Part shown: positions 23,213-43,501 of the stretch, piece after piece
Layout: every line of letters starts with the position of its first letter
Position numbering within the stretch: position 1 is the first letter of the stretch
Assembly: GCA_902618335.1 (NCBI GenBank)
Contig: CACNAI010000001.1
Coordinates: forward strand, 62,001-126,000
DNA length: 64,000 nt
Source of the DNA: an uncultured Prochlorococcus sp.
GTDB lineage: Bacteria; Cyanobacteriota; Cyanobacteriia; PCC-6307; Cyanobiaceae
Direction: 5' to 3'
Translations under genes and position numbers: made by a program
The notes under the pieces: model-generated
Database searches by the model: none
The model's input: the letters and a program-made list of their open reading frames with translations, nothing else
Told to the model about the DNA's origin: nothing

Positions 23213-24352
23213 ATGAAAAAAATAAAAATTCCAAAAAATAGAATCCGCAAATTAAAAACATTCTCATTAGGTAAAAAACCATTCGAACTTATAAGTACAA
23301 ATTCGCAAAATAAAAAACTTATAGACTTATGCAGTAATGATTATTTTGGATTAAGTAGGGACAAGGATTTAATAAAAGCTGCTTACGAAATAAGCCTCTT
23401 AGAAGGTATTGGCTCAGGTAGCTCTAGGTTTATTACAGGTTCAAGACCAATACATAAATTATTAGAAACCGAGCTTGCCAAATGGCTTGATCAAGAGAAA
23501 GTATTACTTTTCCCAAGTGGATTTCAAGCGAATATAGCCGCTATACAGGCTTTAGCAAACAGAAATAGTATTGTAATAGCAGATAAATTGATTCACAACT
23601 CTTTATTGGTTGGAGTCAAAGCTGCTCAAGCAAAACTGGTTCGATTTTCACACAATAATTTAAAAGATTTAGAAGATAAAATCATTAAATCTAATCCCAC
23701 AAAAAATTCTATTTTAGTTGTTGTTGAATCTCTTTATAGCATGGAAGGATCAATTGCGCCGCTCAGAGAAATAACGAAAATTTGCAAAAAAAATAGTGTT
23801 CAATTATTAGTTGACGAAGCTCATGCAATTGGGATCTTGGGTCCTGAAGGCAGGGGTTTAAGTTTTAATTGCCGTGCGGATATAACTATGATTACAGGAA
23901 CTTTTGGAAAAGCCTTTGGAAGCGGCGGAGCTTTCATAGCTTCAAATTCAGAAATTGGTGAATATCTTATTCAAACAAGTGGTGCATTTAGGTACACAAC
24001 CGCGCTTGCTCCATCTTTAGCTGCTGGAGCACTAGAGGGTTTAAAAAAAATTTTAGAAAATAAAGAATGGGGTAATGATTTATTATCTTCTGCGAAGGTA
24101 TGGAAAGATGAAATTATTAATAATTTTAGTTTTCCAGTTCAAGGAGATTCTCACATTTTGTCAATTATTATTGGCCAAGAAGAAAAGGCAATTTATCTAC
24201 AAAAATATCTTGAAAAAAATGGTTTTTTAGCAATAGCGATCAGACCTCCAACTGTTCCAGTTGGGCAATCAAGAATCAGAATAACAATAAGGAGAGACTT
24301 AGATTTTAATCTGCTAAAGAACTTCATTGCTGTCTTAAAAGAGTTTAAATGA
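23213..24352 (+). CDS. bioF: 8-amino-7-oxononanoate synthase
   Basis: DLCSNDYFGLS, VDEAHAIGILG, GTFGKAFGSGGAF; bio cluster. Confidence 0.9.
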   Translation: MKKIKIPKNRIRKLKTFSLGKKPFELISTNSQNKKLIDLCSNDYFGLSRDKDLIKAAYEISLLEGIGSGSSRFITGSRPIHKLLETELAKWLDQEKVLLFPSGFQANIAAIQALANRNSIVIADKLIHNSLLVGVKAAQAKLVRFSHNNLKDLEDKIIKSNPTKNSILVVVESLYSMEGSIAPLREITKICKKNSVQLLVDEAHAIGILGPEGRGLSFNCRADITMITGTFGKAFGSGGAFIASNSEIGEYLIQTSGAFRYTTALAPSLAAGALEGLKKILENKEWGNDLLSSAKVWKDEIINNFSFPVQGDSHILSIIIGQEEKAIYLQKYLEKNGFLAIAIRPPTVPVGQSRIRITIRRDLDFNLLKNFIAVLKEFK

Positions 24353-25053
24353 AACAAATTATTACTCAACATGGGTGGGGACTAAATAAACATTTCTGGG
24401 ACGATTATAAAGTTGACTTTTTAAACAATAATTGGCATTGGCAAGATAATGAAAGAGGCTATTTTTCGAAAAATAATTATCAAGCAAAATGGATTAAAAG
24501 CAACTCTAAAAAAGAAATCAGAATGACTTTATGTCACTCATATGGATTTCATTTAATTCAAAAAAAAATTTTAGAAGAAGCAACTCATATTGTTCTTATC
24601 AATTCTTTTAATAATTTTCTTCCAATAAGTAATAAGAGAAACTTTATTTTGAGGTCTCTAAAAAGAATGGAAACAAAAATCATAAATGATGAAGCCAAAG
24701 ATATGTTGAAAGAATTTATATATAAATCATTTATGCCAAATGATATAAATGATTATTTTAATAATAATTTTTATAAGAGTTTAGAGAGTTTAAATAAAAA
24801 TCTTCTTTTAAGTGATTTAAAAGAACTTTACATCTATAGAGATTTTCCAGATTTTCTAAAAAAAGATTGCAAAATTATTTTTATAAAATCAGAAAATGAT
24901 TTAATTCTTGACAATGAATCAAATCATAACTTTTTAGATTTCTTAAATAAAAAACTTGATAAGAAGCCAATTTTAATTAAATTAGCTCAGCAAGGGCATT
25001 GCTTGAATAATTTAAATTTTTACGAGATTTTACTTAATACATTTAATGATTGA
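24349..25053 (+). CDS. alpha/beta hydrolase, likely pimeloyl-ACP methyl ester esterase (BioK/BioG/BioH role)
   Basis: HGWGLN, LCHSYGFHLI nucleophile elbow, QGHCLNN His; lies between bioF and bioC. Confidence 0.7.
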   Translation: MKQIITQHGWGLNKHFWDDYKVDFLNNNWHWQDNERGYFSKNNYQAKWIKSNSKKEIRMTLCHSYGFHLIQKKILEEATHIVLINSFNNFLPISNKRNFILRSLKRMETKIINDEAKDMLKEFIYKSFMPNDINDYFNNNFYKSLESLNKNLLLSDLKELYIYRDFPDFLKKDCKIIFIKSENDLILDNESNHNFLDFLNKKLDKKPILIKLAQQGHCLNNLNFYEILLNTFND

Positions 25054-25816
25054 AATGGATAATAAACAGTGGAATGAGAAAATAAAAAATAATTTCAATG
25101 ATGCCGCATATCGTTATCTAGAGTATTCAAATATTCAAAAATTTTTTGCAGATAAGATCGTTCAATTTATCAAAGAATTAAATCCCAAAAAAAAAGGTGA
25201 ATGGATAGATCTAGGATCAGGACCAGGACTATTAGCTGATGAAATAGAAAAAAATTTTTCTTCCCAAAAAGTATCCAGAATTGATTTCAGCAAAAAAATG
25301 CTTCTTGAGAATAAATTATCAAGTAAAAAAATCATATGGGATTTGAATAATGATTTACCTCCTGAAATTAATAACTGTTCTTTATTAACATCTAACTTTT
25401 GCATACATTGGTTGAACAATCCGGAAAAAATAATAAAAAATTGGTTTAGTAAATTAATACCTGGAGGTTTTTTAATCATTTCATATCCAACAAAAGATTG
25501 TTTTCCTGAATGGAAAGATACTTGTCGAAAAATTGATATTGAATATAGTGGTCTTAATTTCCTTTCCTCTAAAGAATTATTAAAAGATTTCAAATCAACT
25601 GAAATACATTATTCAGAAAAGTTTAATTATCTTGAAAATTTTGAAGATGTATATAAGCTTTTTAGAAGCATTAAAAATGTAGGAGCACAATCAACAAACT
25701 CTAAACGCAAAACAGTGAAAGAGTTAAAAGAAATTCAAAAGTTTTGGCCAAAGAATTACAATAATACGGTAAACCTTTCATGGCAAATTGAAATTCAAGT
25801 CATAAAAAAATTATGA
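25046..25816 (+). CDS. bioC: malonyl-ACP O-methyltransferase
   Basis: WIDLGSGPGLLADEIEK SAM motif; CIHWLNNPEK; bio cluster position. Confidence 0.85.
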   Translation: MIEMDNKQWNEKIKNNFNDAAYRYLEYSNIQKFFADKIVQFIKELNPKKKGEWIDLGSGPGLLADEIEKNFSSQKVSRIDFSKKMLLENKLSSKKIIWDLNNDLPPEINNCSLLTSNFCIHWLNNPEKIIKNWFSKLIPGGFLIISYPTKDCFPEWKDTCRKIDIEYSGLNFLSSKELLKDFKSTEIHYSEKFNYLENFEDVYKLFRSIKNVGAQSTNSKRKTVKELKEIQKFWPKNYNNTVNLSWQIEIQVIKKL

Positions 25817-26478
25817 GTAGTCAGGATAGTATTTTCAAATTTATAATTTGTGGAACAGATACTGATATTGGGAAAACTTTGATAAGCTCTTTTTTCGTTA
25901 GAGGATTAAGTTCCTTTTATTGGAAGCCTATTCAAAGTGGTATTGAATCGCAAACTGATAGTGAAACTGTTGAAAAGCTTGCACGAGTAAGTAAAGAGAA
26001 AATAATTAAAGAAGCTTATGTCTTTACAAAACCTCTTTCTCCTCATTGGGCTTCCGAAATAGATCAAAAAACTATTAACTTTGATATGTTGAGATTGCCA
26101 AAAATAAAAGGCTCATTAATTGTAGAAACTGCAGGTGGATTAATGGTTCCAATAACACGCAATTTTTTGCAAATAGATCAAATAAAACAATGGAAACTTC
26201 CAGTAATACTTGTATGTAAGAGCTCACTTGGTACTCTTAACCATACCCTACTTAGTATTGAGGCATTAAAACGAAGAAATATTGAGATTTTAGGTTTAGT
26301 TGTAAATGGCGAAAAACACTTAGATAACCCAAAAACACTTGTTGACTTTAGTGGAATCCCTGTAATTACTGAATTTCCTTACATCAAAAAAATGGACTCA
26401 AATAATTTAGATATACTATGGAAAGAACTAGATATCAAAAATAAGTTGATCTCACTTTTAAACTCAAAAATAAGTTAA
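25813..26478 (+). CDS. bioD: dethiobiotin synthase
   Basis: CGTDTDIGKTL P-loop; KPIQSG; ETAGGLMVPI. Confidence 0.93.
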   Translation: MSSQDSIFKFIICGTDTDIGKTLISSFFVRGLSSFYWKPIQSGIESQTDSETVEKLARVSKEKIIKEAYVFTKPLSPHWASEIDQKTINFDMLRLPKIKGSLIVETAGGLMVPITRNFLQIDQIKQWKLPVILVCKSSLGTLNHTLLSIEALKRRNIEILGLVVNGEKHLDNPKTLVDFSGIPVITEFPYIKKMDSNNLDILWKELDIKNKLISLLNSKIS

Positions 26479-27780
26479 ATGAAATCTTTGGATTCAAAAA
26501 CTCCAAATAAAGATTGGCACCCAAATATTTGGCCTCCTTTTACACAAATCAATAACAGCAAACCGCAAATAGAAGTAACTCATGGTAAAGATACCCTCTT
26601 GTTTACTAACGACCCTAAAAAAGAGCTAATAGATGCAATTAGTAGTTGGTGGGTAACTCTTCATGGTCATAGTAACGAATATATTGCGGATGCAATTTTC
26701 AATCAATCAAAAAAACTTGAACAAGTTATATTTGCTGATTTCTTACATCCACAGGCAAAAAAATTGGCAGAAAGACTCAGTGAATTAACAAAACTAGAAC
26801 GATTATTTTTTTCTGACAATGGTTCTACTGCAGTGGAAGTCGCTTTAAAAATTGCCTTTCAATCATGGCAAAATAGAGGAGAGATAAGGTCTCAAATAGT
26901 AGCTTTTGATGGCGCATATCATGGCGATACATTTGGAGCAATGGCTTTAGGTGAAAGAAATATTTTTAATGAGAATTTCGATAATCTTATGTTCCCAGTT
27001 AGGAGAGTCCCATGGCCTTCAACTTGGATGAACGATGAAGAAGTAGAAAATAAAGAAAATGATGCTATCCAAAAATTAGAAACACTAATTAAAACTCCCA
27101 CAGTTGCAGTGATCCTTGAGCCACTTGTTCAAGGAGCAGGAGGAATGAATATGGTTAGGCCTCAGTTTATAAAAAAAGTTTCAGAAATTATAAAAAATAA
27201 TAATTCTTTGTTAATTGCCGATGAAGTATTGACTGGGTTTGGAAGATGTGGAAGCCTTTTCGCGTTTCAAAAGGCAAAAATCATTCCTGATTTAATAAGT
27301 ATTTCAAAAGGTTTAACTGGTGGATTTTTACCAATGGGAATTACTTTATGTAAAGAAAAAATTTTTCAATCCTTTATTGATGATTCCCCAAGAAAAACTT
27401 TTTGGCATGGTCATAGTTTCACTGCTAATCCTTTAGGTTGTGCGGCGGCAAACGCTAGCCTTGATTTATTAGAAAAAGAACCCCACAAATTTCTTTCACT
27501 TGAAGAAAAACATTTATCTCATTTAGTTAAATTTAAAAAATTACCCTATATAAAAAAGATAAGAGTATCTGGCACCATTGCTGCCTTCGATTTAGAAATT
27601 GGAAATAAAAGAGGTTATTTTAATAATATTGGGAAAGAAATAAAGAATCTTGCAATGGAGCAAGGATTATTCATTAGACCCCTAGGGAATGTTATTTACC
27701 TCTTACCTCCTCTTTGTATAACCGATGATCAGTTAGAAAAAAGTTACTGGATAATAAGGAAAATCTTGGAAAATCTGTAG
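26479..27780 (+). CDS. bioA: adenosylmethionine-8-amino-7-oxononanoate aminotransferase
   Basis: WPPFTQ, SSWWVTLHGH, FDGAYHGDTFGAM, ADEVLTGFGRCG motifs. Confidence 0.95.
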   Translation: MKSLDSKTPNKDWHPNIWPPFTQINNSKPQIEVTHGKDTLLFTNDPKKELIDAISSWWVTLHGHSNEYIADAIFNQSKKLEQVIFADFLHPQAKKLAERLSELTKLERLFFSDNGSTAVEVALKIAFQSWQNRGEIRSQIVAFDGAYHGDTFGAMALGERNIFNENFDNLMFPVRRVPWPSTWMNDEEVENKENDAIQKLETLIKTPTVAVILEPLVQGAGGMNMVRPQFIKKVSEIIKNNNSLLIADEVLTGFGRCGSLFAFQKAKIIPDLISISKGLTGGFLPMGITLCKEKIFQSFIDDSPRKTFWHGHSFTANPLGCAAANASLDLLEKEPHKFLSLEEKHLSHLVKFKKLPYIKKIRVSGTIAAFDLEIGNKRGYFNNIGKEIKNLAMEQGLFIRPLGNVIYLLPPLCITDDQLEKSYWIIRKILENL

Positions 27781-27788
27781 ATACAAAT

Positions 27789-28046
27789 TTAAGGTCCCTG
27801 CATTATCGCATTTTCCACATCTTCTCTATTAATACAATAAGAAAATAATCTTTTTATTTCTTGTCCTTCACTTTCCCAGGTAACACTTAAATCTTCTTGT
27901 TCAAACATAATAGTTGCATTCCAATTAGAAAGTAACAGATACCATTTAGATGGATTATTGATATCCTTCACAGCACCTAAATCAGATAGCCACAATTCCA
28001 ATGCTTGAAGTGAATTTTGATTGACAGGTTTTTTAGAGAGATTCAC
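27789..28046 (-). CDS. DUF3143 family protein
   Basis: NQNSLQALELWLSDLGAVKD...W pattern of the cyanobacterial family. Confidence 0.7.
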   Translation of the reverse strand: MNLSKKPVNQNSLQALELWLSDLGAVKDINNPSKWYLLLSNWNATIMFEQEDLSVTWESEGQEIKRLFSYCINREDVENAIMQGP

Positions 28047-28062
28047 AAACTTTTTTAAAAAA

Positions 28063-28503
28063 TCATTTTATTAACCAAAAGGGTAATGTATTTAGTTCTT
28101 TGCCCGTAAAAGAGGCAATAAAAATTGAACCAACCAAACTAATAGAAATAATTATAATTAAAAGAAATAAAGAAAACAATTCCCCATTTGATAAAGGTCT
28201 TCTATTACCTATTAAATTTTGATTATTAGAATCAATTATCAAATTATTTAAACCATTAGTATTATTTTTACTTCTAGATTTTTCCTTTAATTTGTCATCA
28301 TATATTTTCCTTAAGTTACTATTATTTAAATTTTCATAAGCTTCTAAAACTTCTTGGAATTTAATTTTTGCATCCTCTATTTCTAAAGAAGTTGTATCGG
28401 GATGTAATTCAATGGAAAGTTTGCAAAATGCTTTTCTCAATTCAAGAGTTGAGGCATTTTCTTGTACGCCTAAAATTTTATAATAGGAAATTTCTCCTTT
28501 CAA
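28063..28503 (-). CDS. J-domain protein with C-terminal TM segment
   Basis: YYKILGVQENASTLELRKAF…HPD…YDDK J domain; hydrophobic LFLLIIIISISLVGSIFIA. Confidence 0.88.
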   Translation of the reverse strand: MKGEISYYKILGVQENASTLELRKAFCKLSIELHPDTTSLEIEDAKIKFQEVLEAYENLNNSNLRKIYDDKLKEKSRSKNNTNGLNNLIIDSNNQNLIGNRRPLSNGELFSLFLLIIIISISLVGSIFIASFTGKELNTLPFWLIK

Positions 28504-28592
28504 AATAATCTTTTATTAATAATCTAATTCTAATAAATTTTTACGAAATAGAATGTATTTAATGAATGGCAAAAATTTTCTATTTATAAAAA

Positions 28593-29306
28593 ATGGAAAG
28601 GCATAAAATTCCAGAAGAAATTTTTACTTTAATAACTGATGAAGAAATTATTATGTTTAAAGAATTGAGGATTTTAATTGAAAAATTAAATAATAAGACT
28701 AATTTGACGAGATTAATTGATGGAGATGATTATTGGGTAACACAAGTTTTTGACAGCATTTGGCCATTTAAAATATTCCCGAATATAAATTTTGATAATA
28801 AAAAATTTTTAGACATTGGTTCTGGCTGTGGCTTCCCTGGTTTAGCTTATGCCATTACTCATCCTACTTCAGAAGTATACCTACTTGACTCTTCAAAAAA
28901 GAAAACAGATGCTCTAAAAATCCTAATAAAGGAGATTAATTTTAAAAACAAAATTCACATAATTAATGATCGAATTGAAAACTTAGCACATGAAACTTCA
29001 ATGAGAAATAGCTTTAATATAGCTACCACTCGAGCAGTTAGTAATCCTTCAACAGTTTCAGAATATATTCTTCCAATGTTAGAAAAAGAAGGGTTAGGAG
29101 TTTTATATTGTGGCAAATGGACTGATAAAGAAAATAAAAATCTGGATAAAGCTTTAGAAATATTAGAAGGAAAAGTCAAAGAAAAAAAGGAGATTTTGTT
29201 ACCAAGAAGTAAAGGTACCAGAAATATTATTCTTATTGAACCAAAAAATCTTTGCTCCCAAATTTACCCAAGAAAAGTTGGAAGACCAGAGAAAAATCCA
29301 TTATGA
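28593..29306 (+). CDS. rsmG: 16S rRNA (guanine-N7) methyltransferase
   Basis: FLDIGSGCGFPGLAYAI; ITTRAVS-like IATTRAVSNPS. Confidence 0.92.
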   Translation: MERHKIPEEIFTLITDEEIIMFKELRILIEKLNNKTNLTRLIDGDDYWVTQVFDSIWPFKIFPNINFDNKKFLDIGSGCGFPGLAYAITHPTSEVYLLDSSKKKTDALKILIKEINFKNKIHIINDRIENLAHETSMRNSFNIATTRAVSNPSTVSEYILPMLEKEGLGVLYCGKWTDKENKNLDKALEILEGKVKEKKEILLPRSKGTRNIILIEPKNLCSQIYPRKVGRPEKNPL

Positions 29307-29308
29307 GA

Positions 29309-30502
29309 TTATTTTTTTGATAATCTTTTGGTAGCATTATTTCCAAACTTTTCTTTTAAACATCTTAATTTTTTTATCACTTTTTTGGGATTTATATGGC
29401 CTTCTAAAACGTTCATTAATTGTCCTTCAGAAACATCCACATCTAAGAAATTAGCGTTACGGCCTGGGAACCAGTGACTTCCATTACCAAGCAATTGATA
29501 TCTAGCTTTTGCATATCCCTCCATGTCTAACCAATCCATTAGATTTGAAAGCCAAAGCAAAACGGGAATATTGATATTTCCTGGGGTATCTTCCCAACTC
29601 GGTAAATTTCTATTCCAATTTCGACACCACTCTAAACCTAAAGTATTAATAGACTCCTGCCTTAATCTATCTATTATCTTCGGGATATATTGTTCCGATT
29701 CTGATAACAATGAGACAGCTTCTAAATGCAGATCAAAATCTGCCTCTTTAGCAATGCCCACACTAAGAGTGTGGACTTTTTTATTCCTTAAGCAAAAAAG
29801 ATCATTAAAAACTATGGGATGAAGTGGCCTGCAAAGTTCCAACATTTTTATTGAGGGAGTGTGAAGATGTCCTCCTTTATCCGTGGGACTTATTATGAAA
29901 ACCCCAAGATCATACTTATTTGCTAAATCAATAACATTTGTATTTTCTTGATTGATAAAATACCAGTGCAAATTGACATAATCAAATAAGTTTGTTGATA
30001 TGGCCTTCTTAATTAGTGAAGATTTTCCATGGGTAGAGAACCCTATAGATCCGATTAAATTTTCTTTTTGTAAATTCCTCAAAATATCAATGCAGCCTTC
30101 ATCTCTAATTGCTTGATGTAAATGTTCATGTGTGTTAATGCCATGTATTGCTAATAAATCAATTTTTTTTACCTTCAATTTTTCAAGACTTGTCATCACA
30201 TCTCTCTTAAAGAGTTTTGGATCACTATTTGGAGGAATCTTTGTTTGGATAATGTTTGGGATTTTATCAGTATTCTTAAAACCCATCCCTAATTGAACTT
30301 CTGAGGTTCCATAGTACTTAGCAGTTTCTACATGAAACATTCCAAATTTGTTTGCAAGATTTAAAATATTTTCTACTTTATTTTGTTCTTCATATGAAAT
30401 CTTTGAAAAATCTAACTGTTCCCAACTTTTTTGAAATCTCATACCACCTAAAGATAAAACAGGAATATTCAGATTGGTTCGACCAAATCTACGATATTGC
30501 AT
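29309..30502 (-). CDS. aldo/keto reductase family protein with C-terminal extension
   Basis: MQYRRFGRTNLNIPVLSLGGMRF; KLKVKKIDLLAIHGIN. Confidence 0.88.
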   Translation of the reverse strand: MQYRRFGRTNLNIPVLSLGGMRFQKSWEQLDFSKISYEEQNKVENILNLANKFGMFHVETAKYYGTSEVQLGMGFKNTDKIPNIIQTKIPPNSDPKLFKRDVMTSLEKLKVKKIDLLAIHGINTHEHLHQAIRDEGCIDILRNLQKENLIGSIGFSTHGKSSLIKKAISTNLFDYVNLHWYFINQENTNVIDLANKYDLGVFIISPTDKGGHLHTPSIKMLELCRPLHPIVFNDLFCLRNKKVHTLSVGIAKEADFDLHLEAVSLLSESEQYIPKIIDRLRQESINTLGLEWCRNWNRNLPSWEDTPGNINIPVLLWLSNLMDWLDMEGYAKARYQLLGNGSHWFPGRNANFLDVDVSEGQLMNVLEGHINPKKVIKKLRCLKEKFGNNATKRLSKK

Positions 30503-30512
30503 CTTTGTGAGA

Positions 30513-30872
30513 TTAATGTTTATTCATTCTTGGCGGTTTTCCAAATGTTTGAAACATATCCCTATTAAGACTATTCTCTAAATCATCCAATTCTTCAAAC
30601 TTAACCCAGTGAATACAATCAACAGGACATGTATCTATTGCTTCTTGTATCGCATCAACAGTATCTCCATCTTGTCTTAACGCTCTACTTCTACCATGAA
30701 ATTCATCAACCATAAAAGTATTTGAAGCAACATGTACACAGTATTTACAACCAATACACCTAGACTCATCTACCCATACAGCTTTTTCAGCTAACTGACC
30801 ACCTAAAACTGGCTCCCAACCCGTAATTTTGGTATCTTCTTCAACGTATTTAAATGGATTGGTAAAATCCAT
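30513..30872 (-). CDS. 4Fe-4S-type ferredoxin
   Basis: CIGCKYC…CPVDC motifs. Confidence 0.9.
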   Translation of the reverse strand: MDFTNPFKYVEEDTKITGWEPVLGGQLAEKAVWVDESRCIGCKYCVHVASNTFMVDEFHGRSRALRQDGDTVDAIQEAIDTCPVDCIHWVKFEELDDLENSLNRDMFQTFGKPPRMNKH

Positions 30873-30881
30873 AATCAGACA

Positions 30882-31274
30882 TTAATTTTCCCACTTAGTT
30901 AAAACCAACTCTATAGAACCATCGTTTTTATTGTTTTGTTCTACAATTTGGTAACCATCCTCTTTTGTCTTAGAAATTATTGTTTGGTAGGCGTACATTT
31001 GAGTAACTTTAGAAATAAACCTTTCTACTGGGAGCTCAAATTTCCATAGATCAAGATCAGTAACTAATTCATATGAATTTGAATTATTATCGAATTTAAA
31101 TCCAACTTTTGTATCTCCAGGTAAATTCATACTAATATCAACAGGTGTGAACTTACCTTTGTAGCCTTTGACAAATTTTTCTTCTTTGTCGATAGTGTAA
31201 CCAAGATTATTTAAGGCCAAAATTAATGGTTCTGCTTCTTTAAGCTGAGTTTTAATAGTACTAAAGTGTGACAT
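30882..31274 (-). CDS. ycf35: DUF1257/Ycf35 family protein
   Basis: MSHFSTIKTQLKEAEPLILALNNLGY. Confidence 0.85.
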   Translation of the reverse strand: MSHFSTIKTQLKEAEPLILALNNLGYTIDKEEKFVKGYKGKFTPVDISMNLPGDTKVGFKFDNNSNSYELVTDLDLWKFELPVERFISKVTQMYAYQTIISKTKEDGYQIVEQNNKNDGSIELVLTKWEN

Positions 31275-31476
31275 TAGATTCGTTATTAAATTGATTTAAG
31301 TTTTCATTTTGATTTGAGATGAAAGCATCAGAAGTTGTATTTTTAACTGTTACTTTACCGAGAGCATCTTCTAGATTTTTTGTAGCTTCATGGCATGAAC
31401 CTCCAGTAAATCCTTCAACAGTCTCTTCAACTCTTCCGTCTTGATGAATTTTGAATCTCAATGTTTTTTGAGGCAT
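31261..31476 (-). CDS. DUF2997 family protein
   Basis: FKIHQDGRVEETVEGFTGGSCHEATKNLEDALG. Confidence 0.82.
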   Translation of the reverse strand: MPQKTLRFKIHQDGRVEETVEGFTGGSCHEATKNLEDALGKVTVKNTTSDAFISNQNENLNQFNNESNVTL

Positions 31477-31623
31477 TAATTCAAGTACTGAGTACTTTTA
31501 CTTTATATAGAATAACGAAATTTTTTTGTTTCAGTTGGTACAAGTTAATTAATTTTAATTTTTATATTGAATATCTGATAATTTAATTATTTTAAGTTGC
31601 GTACTGCTTAAAAAACAAAAAAT

Positions 31624-32391
31624 TTAATTGTAAAAACCTTGCATCCCCATTGAATCCAAAGCAGTTTTTGCTTCTTCCATAACAGAGGGTTCTTTATCGA
31701 AAAGAGCTATTTTTGTACATTCATCAACAAAACTTTCTTGAAATCTATTACTTAATTTTTCGTACAATCTACAAAGTGACCAAATACAATTACTTCTTAC
31801 ACCTGATTCATTATCTATCTTTAAACTTACTAAGAGCTGTTCCGCTGCTAATTGAGCGTTTTCCAAAGAAACATTTCCAATTTCAGCTAAAGAGCTAGAT
31901 GACCATAACCTTACAGCAGCTACATCATTCTTCAAAGCATTGATTAAGGGCTTTAAAACTATTTGGTTATCATAATTAGCTAAGCTCCATGCCGTCGCTC
32001 TCCTAACGTATGCATTATCATCAGTTTCTAAAAGACTGACCAGTTTCTCGACTGCGCTAGGACATGGATTACGACCTAAAGCATATACTGCGCTCATCCT
32101 TTCCACAGGGCAAGGTTGATCAAGTAATGGCAAAAGAAGGGGAAAAGATCTCTGATCTCTGAATTCACAAAATATTCTTAAACCTTGTATTCTTTCTTCT
32201 CTATTACCTTCGAGCAGTTTTAGAGCTTGATTACATTCTTGAGTTATATTTATACCTTTTGAGAAGGCATCTTCGTCAATTTCTTCTAAAGGATCGATTT
32301 CAAGCTCTAAAGCTAATTCTCTAGCTAAAACATCTGGATCAACAACTATTTCTGCTAAGCCTTCTTTATTGGGATCCTTATTTTTTGTCAT
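31624..32391 (-). CDS. HEAT/PBS-lyase-type repeat protein
   Basis: Repeated VYALGRNP, ATAWSLANYD, WSSSSLAEIG units. Start placed at internal MTKNKDPNKEG because the upstream extension overlaps the small TM ORF. Confidence 0.85.
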   Translation of the reverse strand: MTKNKDPNKEGLAEIVVDPDVLARELALELEIDPLEEIDEDAFSKGINITQECNQALKLLEGNREERIQGLRIFCEFRDQRSFPLLLPLLDQPCPVERMSAVYALGRNPCPSAVEKLVSLLETDDNAYVRRATAWSLANYDNQIVLKPLINALKNDVAAVRLWSSSSLAEIGNVSLENAQLAAEQLLVSLKIDNESGVRSNCIWSLCRLYEKLSNRFQESFVDECTKIALFDKEPSVMEEAKTALDSMGMQGFYN

Positions 32392-32408
32392 TTCAGAAAC
32401 TAAAAATA

Positions 32409-32534
32409 TTAATTTATGGGGGCAGGTGACATCATATCGCCTGGCAACCAAATTCTTGCGCTAACGGCAAAAAAGGCAATTCCAAAAAGTGCCACAATAG
32501 CGAAAGGTAAAATTTTTGTCTTAATAAAACCCAA
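32409..32534 (-). CDS. 41-aa single-TM protein (MGFIKTKILPFAIVALFGIAFFAVSARIWLPGDMMSPAPIN)
   Basis: TTG-start ORF read by eye; hydrophobic helix plus defined C-terminal ARIWLPGDMMSPAP; between rlmN and HEAT-repeat gene. Confidence 0.65.
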   Translation of the reverse strand: MGFIKTKILPFAIVALFGIAFFAVSARIWLPGDMMSPAPIN

Positions 32535-32607
32535 TGATTCAATTCAAATTAAATCAATAATAACCTTTTTAAGAGACTTTTAAAAAATTATTTTTAGATA
32601 ATATTAT

Positions 32608-33672
<1,065 letters not shown>

Positions 33673-33689
33673 TTAGCTCAAAAGTATTT

Positions 33690-33845
<156 letters not shown>

Positions 33846-33895
33846 TTACAAATTAAAAATTTATTCTAGCCACTAAAAATTTTAATGGACTGGAT

Positions 33896-38002
<4,107 letters not shown>

Positions 38003-38035
38003 TTAATGAATGAAAATAGTTTTAAAAGATTACGT

Positions 38036-43266
<5,231 letters not shown>

Positions 43267-43501
43267 CCAAGAAACCCGCGATTATGTGAGATTTATTATT
43301 TACTTTAAATTTACTTAAATTTTGTCTATTTAACTTTTCTTTAAGTTTGAAATCAAACATTAAATTAAGATTTCAACAAAAATTAATTTAATAAAAACTT
43401 AAAATTGATCGTTACGAAAGCAAGAACAATTACAAAAAAGGTTAAAACTAAACAAATTAAGAGAAATTTTCAAGTAATTTTTTATAATAGCAGCTGCTGT
43501 A

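Noticed and set aside
25162-25593. 143-aa minus-strand ORF opposite bioC
   Set aside because: Antisense shadow of bioC; no domain signal.
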